Source: a virus. Taken from it: 61,767 nucleotides of DNA. Location: IMG/VR virus record IMGVR_UViG_3300046532_001253, positions 1-61,767 of that record; one strand, 5' to 3'. The first letter of the stretch is position 1. Every line of letters begins with the position of its first letter. Shown here in pieces: positions 58,804 through 61,767 of the stretch. The notes beneath the pieces are model-generated. The model did not search any database. It was not told the DNA's origin and saw nothing but the letters and a program-made list of their open reading frames with translations. A program made the translations under genes and the position numbers.

Positions 58804-61500
58804 ATGGCTGACGGACTAACACCAGAACAAATATCAAGAGCGTTTCTTGATGCAATGCGTGAATATAATTCCGGTGGAAACCTACCCGGTGCAGGTGGTG
58901 CTGGTGGTGGTAGATCGACTGGACCAAATGTGGGCCCACCTGCCGCTGATATGTCTGGGTTAATCAAGCAAGTAAAAGAATATACTGACAAAGTTAAAAA
59001 AGGCAACGGAGCATTAGACAGTTATACACGTATGATGCAACTTGCGGGTGGCAACTACGTTGATGTTAGTCAACAGCTTGGCCAAATGGATTCTGCTATT
59101 AAAAAAGCTAAGGATTCAGAAGATCTTAATACTCAAGCTAAATTAGAAAATACAAAAGCCGCATTAGTAAACGCGGCTGAGATTAAAAATGTTAATGCGG
59201 CTTTAAAAACTGTTGCGGCAACCACATTAAAATCTATAATTGCCGCGGCACCAGCTCTTGGAAACTTTGTTAAAGGGTTACAATCAGGTACTGATTCAAA
59301 TGCATTAGCTACTGGAATAATGGGCGCCGGTATTGATATGGCGGCTGGTGCAATAGGTGGGGCCGCCGCGGCGGCATCTGGTGCAGGTTCTGCAATGGCA
59401 GGTCTTCCTGGTCCGGCTGGCAAAGTTGGTAAAGCCTTATCGGTTCTTGGACCACTAGTAGGTATGGCCGGTAATGCAATGTCGGCAATGGCTAAAACCG
59501 GTCTGTCTGTTATGGCAAAAGAAGTTGCACGTACTACTGACACATTTCTAACAGCATCTAGGTCAGGGGCAATTTTTGCTGATGGCATGACTGGTATGAA
59601 AAATGCCGCATTAGGCGCTGGCCTTACAACCGAACAATACAGTAAAGTTCTACAACAAAATAGTTCAACATTAGCGGCCGCCGGTGTTGGTGTAGCAGAA
59701 GGTACACTATTACTTGGTGCTACAATGAAAAAAGGCGGCGACAGCATGCGCCGCGAGATGTTAAATTTAGGATATAGTTACGAAGAGCAAGGCGGATTAG
59801 TTGCTGAAGTTATGGCAAACATGCGTCAAAGTGGTAAAGCACTAACACAAGGCGACACAGCCGCTATTGCAGACCAAACTAGAAAATATGCAGAAAACTT
59901 AAGAATTGTTTCATCTATAACAGGTGAAGATGCTAAAAAGAAAATGGATCAGGTTAAAGCTGAAGCTCAGCAGTTAGCCATGCAACAAAAACTTGCTGAA
60001 ATGGATGCTACCCAGCGTGATAATGTCATTAATGCAATGGCAAATATGAGCGATCAACAGCGTAAAAACTTCCAAGAAACTTTAATCTTTGGTCAAGTTA
60101 TTAATAAAGAAGGCGCCGCGTTAGAAGCAACAAGTTCGGCATACGCCGCTAGTACAACTGCAATGGTTGCCGCCGCTAATAAAGGCACCTTAGACGCTGA
60201 ATCCGCAAGAAAAATTATTGCGGCCTCAAGCGAACAAATTAAGAAAGACTTATTATCACAAAAAGAAATTGGCATGGCTGGCATGGCTGGAGTGGGTGGG
60301 CTATCTCAATCACTGTCAGATGCAATGGGCAAAGAATTATTATATAGAAATAAATTTAACACCGATGCTATTGCGGCGGCGACTAAAGCCACTAAAGACG
60401 CTAAAGTAACAGAAGATAAGCTAACAACTACAGTAACTGATAATATGACGATTGCTCAAGATTTAGCTCTTAAGATGCAATCAGCACTAGAATCGTTATT
60501 ACCTCACTTTACAACATATCAAAACAAAACACTATCAGCAGTTCAAGATATTGTTAATGCAGTATCGAAGTTTACAAAGTCAGAAGAAGGTCAAAACGAG
60601 GACGGCAGTGACAAAGACTGGGTTGAAAAGCAAATGAATAAAGTTGGCCTTTCAAAACAAACAGAAGAAAATGCTGGTGTTGGTGGAGCTCTTAAAGGTG
60701 CCGCAAGTGGAGCAATGACTGGTGCGATGATAGGATCACTTGTTCCTGTTGTTGGTACTGCAATTGGTGCCGCAGTTGGTGGCATCATTGGCGGAGCATT
60801 AGGTTGGTTTAGTAAAGGTAGCTCCGACGGAGGTATTGTTACAGGGGCCGACGAAGGATTCTTACATAAGTTACACGGAACAGAGTTAATTGTCCCGCTT
60901 GACAGTGGCGTACCAAGAGAAGGGTCAAAAGGTTACGAACATGCAATGAAACTATTTAATAACGGCAAAGAAGAAGCAGGTGGTGCCGGTAAAGTAGTTG
61001 AGAGTGCGTGGGGATGGGCTAAATCCGCATTAGGATTTGGTGGCGATAAAAAGAATAAACCCGGAGAAGTTAAAGAATCAAGTGGCGTAACCGAAGCATT
61101 AGCACTAGCGGCAAATGCAATCCCAGTTGTTGGTGCAATCACATCAGGCATAAAAGCAATTAGTAGTTGGTTTGGCGGTGGAGATGACAAAGAAACTGTA
61201 TCTGCTAAGTCTGTTACAGGCACCGATGAAGAGCCCGCAGGAGGATTACTGTCTGGATTAATATCTAAAGTAACAGCTATAGCTGACCAAGCACAAATTA
61301 AATTAGGGTTAAAAGAAGACGATACTGCTGACACCGCAGTTGATGGTGAAGTACAAATACTTGCAAACGATAATTTAAAAACTCTACTAGAAGAACAATT
61401 AATGGTATTGCACCAACTAAATGAACACTTAATGATTATGTCTAACACTACAGTAGATGGTGTTGGTTATCAAAAGCAATTAGTTGAGAACAGTTGGTAA
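58804..61500 (+). CDS. Tail tape-measure-like protein, 898 aa
   Basis: Ala/Gly-rich long protein. Residues about 130-250 are hydrophobic and small-residue-rich (AAGAIGGAAAAASGAGSAMAG, KALSVLGPLVGMAGNAMSAM), followed by long helical parts with coiled-coil character (KKKMDQVKAEAQQLAMQQKL, IKKDLLSQKEIG). Residues about 625-670 again are a Gly/Ala membrane-like block (GAMIGSLVPVVGTAIGAAVGG). The block SSDGGIVTGADEGFLHKLHGTELIVPLD is the C-terminal tape-measure signature. It is longer than T4 gp29 (590 aa). It lies next to the gp26-gp51 chaperone, the usual pairing of tape measure and frameshifted chaperone in long-tailed phages. AAGGA lies ~11 nt before the ATG. Confidence 0.7.
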   Translation: MADGLTPEQISRAFLDAMREYNSGGNLPGAGGAGGGRSTGPNVGPPAADMSGLIKQVKEYTDKVKKGNGALDSYTRMMQLAGGNYVDVSQQLGQMDSAIKKAKDSEDLNTQAKLENTKAALVNAAEIKNVNAALKTVAATTLKSIIAAAPALGNFVKGLQSGTDSNALATGIMGAGIDMAAGAIGGAAAAASGAGSAMAGLPGPAGKVGKALSVLGPLVGMAGNAMSAMAKTGLSVMAKEVARTTDTFLTASRSGAIFADGMTGMKNAALGAGLTTEQYSKVLQQNSSTLAAAGVGVAEGTLLLGATMKKGGDSMRREMLNLGYSYEEQGGLVAEVMANMRQSGKALTQGDTAAIADQTRKYAENLRIVSSITGEDAKKKMDQVKAEAQQLAMQQKLAEMDATQRDNVINAMANMSDQQRKNFQETLIFGQVINKEGAALEATSSAYAASTTAMVAAANKGTLDAESARKIIAASSEQIKKDLLSQKEIGMAGMAGVGGLSQSLSDAMGKELLYRNKFNTDAIAAATKATKDAKVTEDKLTTTVTDNMTIAQDLALKMQSALESLLPHFTTYQNKTLSAVQDIVNAVSKFTKSEEGQNEDGSDKDWVEKQMNKVGLSKQTEENAGVGGALKGAASGAMTGAMIGSLVPVVGTAIGAAVGGIIGGALGWFSKGSSDGGIVTGADEGFLHKLHGTELIVPLDSGVPREGSKGYEHAMKLFNNGKEEAGGAGKVVESAWGWAKSALGFGGDKKNKPGEVKESSGVTEALALAANAIPVVGAITSGIKAISSWFGGGDDKETVSAKSVTGTDEEPAGGLLSGLISKVTAIADQAQIKLGLKEDDTADTAVDGEVQILANDNLKTLLEEQLMVLHQLNEHLMIMSNTTVDGVGYQKQLVENSW

Positions 61501-61506
61501 AAAATA

Positions 61507-61513
61507 ATAAATA
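61507..61513 (+). promoter_or_regulatory. Late promoter motif ATAAATA (gp20)
   Basis: AATAAATAC on the plus strand, 29 nt before the portal gene start and directly after the tape-measure stop. Confidence 0.65.
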
Positions 61514-61541
61514 CATACATAATGATACGGATGAATAACAC

Positions 61542-61767
61542 ATGAGTTGGAAAAAATATTTTAAATCTTCTAGTATGCCAGGTAATATGTCTGGTGCTAT
61601 GAGTCCTATCAGTGGTGGAGAACAAGCACCACAAGATCCCGGGTATGCAAATTACCAAAGTAGACTTCCTGAAGTATATGTTGGACACCCTAATCGTGTT
61701 GAGCGTTATAATCAATATGAACAAATGGATCTTGACAGCGAAGTTAATGCCGCTTTAGATATTATTT
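61542..61767 (+). CDS. 20: Portal vertex protein gp20 (T4-like), N-terminal part only
   Basis: ATG at 61542; the window ends after 75 codons. The sequence (YANYQSRLPEVYVGHPNR, VERYNQYEQMDLDSEVNAAL) is the diagnostic N-terminal region of gp20 of T4-like phages, which forms the 12-fold portal at the head vertex. The long Ser/Gly/Met-rich leader (SSSMPGNMSGAMSPISGGEQ) precedes it. The full protein would be about 550 aa. Confidence 0.92.
   Translation, partial: MSWKKYFKSSSMPGNMSGAMSPISGGEQAPQDPGYANYQSRLPEVYVGHPNRVERYNQYEQMDLDSEVNAALDII

Noticed and set aside
1-61767. CRISPR arrays, insertion sequences, integrase or attachment sites
   Set aside because: No regular spaced repeats, transposase or integrase frames were seen; the repeats present are coding.

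Overview
This window is part of the genome of a marine T4-like myovirus (contractile tail). The DNA is AT-rich and densely packed with short start/stop overlaps. It encodes a nearly complete set of T4-type baseplate proteins (gp53, gp5, gp25, gp6, a giant protein in the gp7 position, gp26/gp51-like proteins), the late sigma factor gp55, the recombination nuclease pair gp47/gp46 and the start of the portal gp20. Tail-fibre proteins and small conserved ORFs resemble those of cyanophages and Pelagibacter myophages. No photosystem gene, tRNA or integrase is visible, so the host cannot be named.

Layout. (1) 1-16275, minus strand: an accessory operon of about 22 tightly coupled genes. In transcription order: acyl carrier protein, a small unknown, two glycosyltransferase-like proteins, a small unknown, a third glycosyltransferase-like protein, a DUF59/SufT-type Fe-S assembly protein, a small membrane protein, six radical SAM enzymes with an N-terminal twitch domain, a 2-oxoglutarate/Fe(II) oxygenase-like protein (between the fifth and sixth radical SAM genes), an unknown 357-aa protein, two SGNH-hydrolase-like proteins separated and preceded by tiny ORFs, another small membrane protein, and a carbamoyltransferase cut by the window edge. 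(2) 16307-16345: a hairpin terminator whose loop carries the -35 box of a near-consensus sigma70 promoter for that operon. (3) 16378-48590, minus strand: tail fibres and adhesins (including a collagen-like and a glycine-rich one), a 4481-aa structural protein, gp6, gp25, gp5, hub and tube-junction proteins. Several of these genes have NATAAATA late-promoter motifs. (4) 48666-57106, plus strand: gp55, gp47, a radical SAM gene wedged between gp47 and gp46, gp46, two more radical SAM genes, a beta-sandwich-like protein and a GIY-YIG-like protein. (5) 57107-57582: a non-coding region with strong RNA-structure signals. (6) 57583-58706, minus strand: gp26-like protein with a probable -1 frameshift into a gp51-like extension. 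(7) 58804 to the end, plus strand: tape-measure-like protein and gp20 start.

The most striking content is nine radical SAM proteins in 62 kb, together with an Fe-S assembly factor, an oxygenase, an acyl carrier protein, sugar-transferase-like proteins, SGNH hydrolases and a carbamoyltransferase. This looks like a phage-borne modification or biosynthesis pathway under host-type (probably early) promoter control. Its substrate is unknown: a surface glycan, a peptide or lipid, or DNA are all possible. Two other candidates for new biology are the frameshifted gp26-gp51 tail chaperone and the roughly 400-nt structured RNA.
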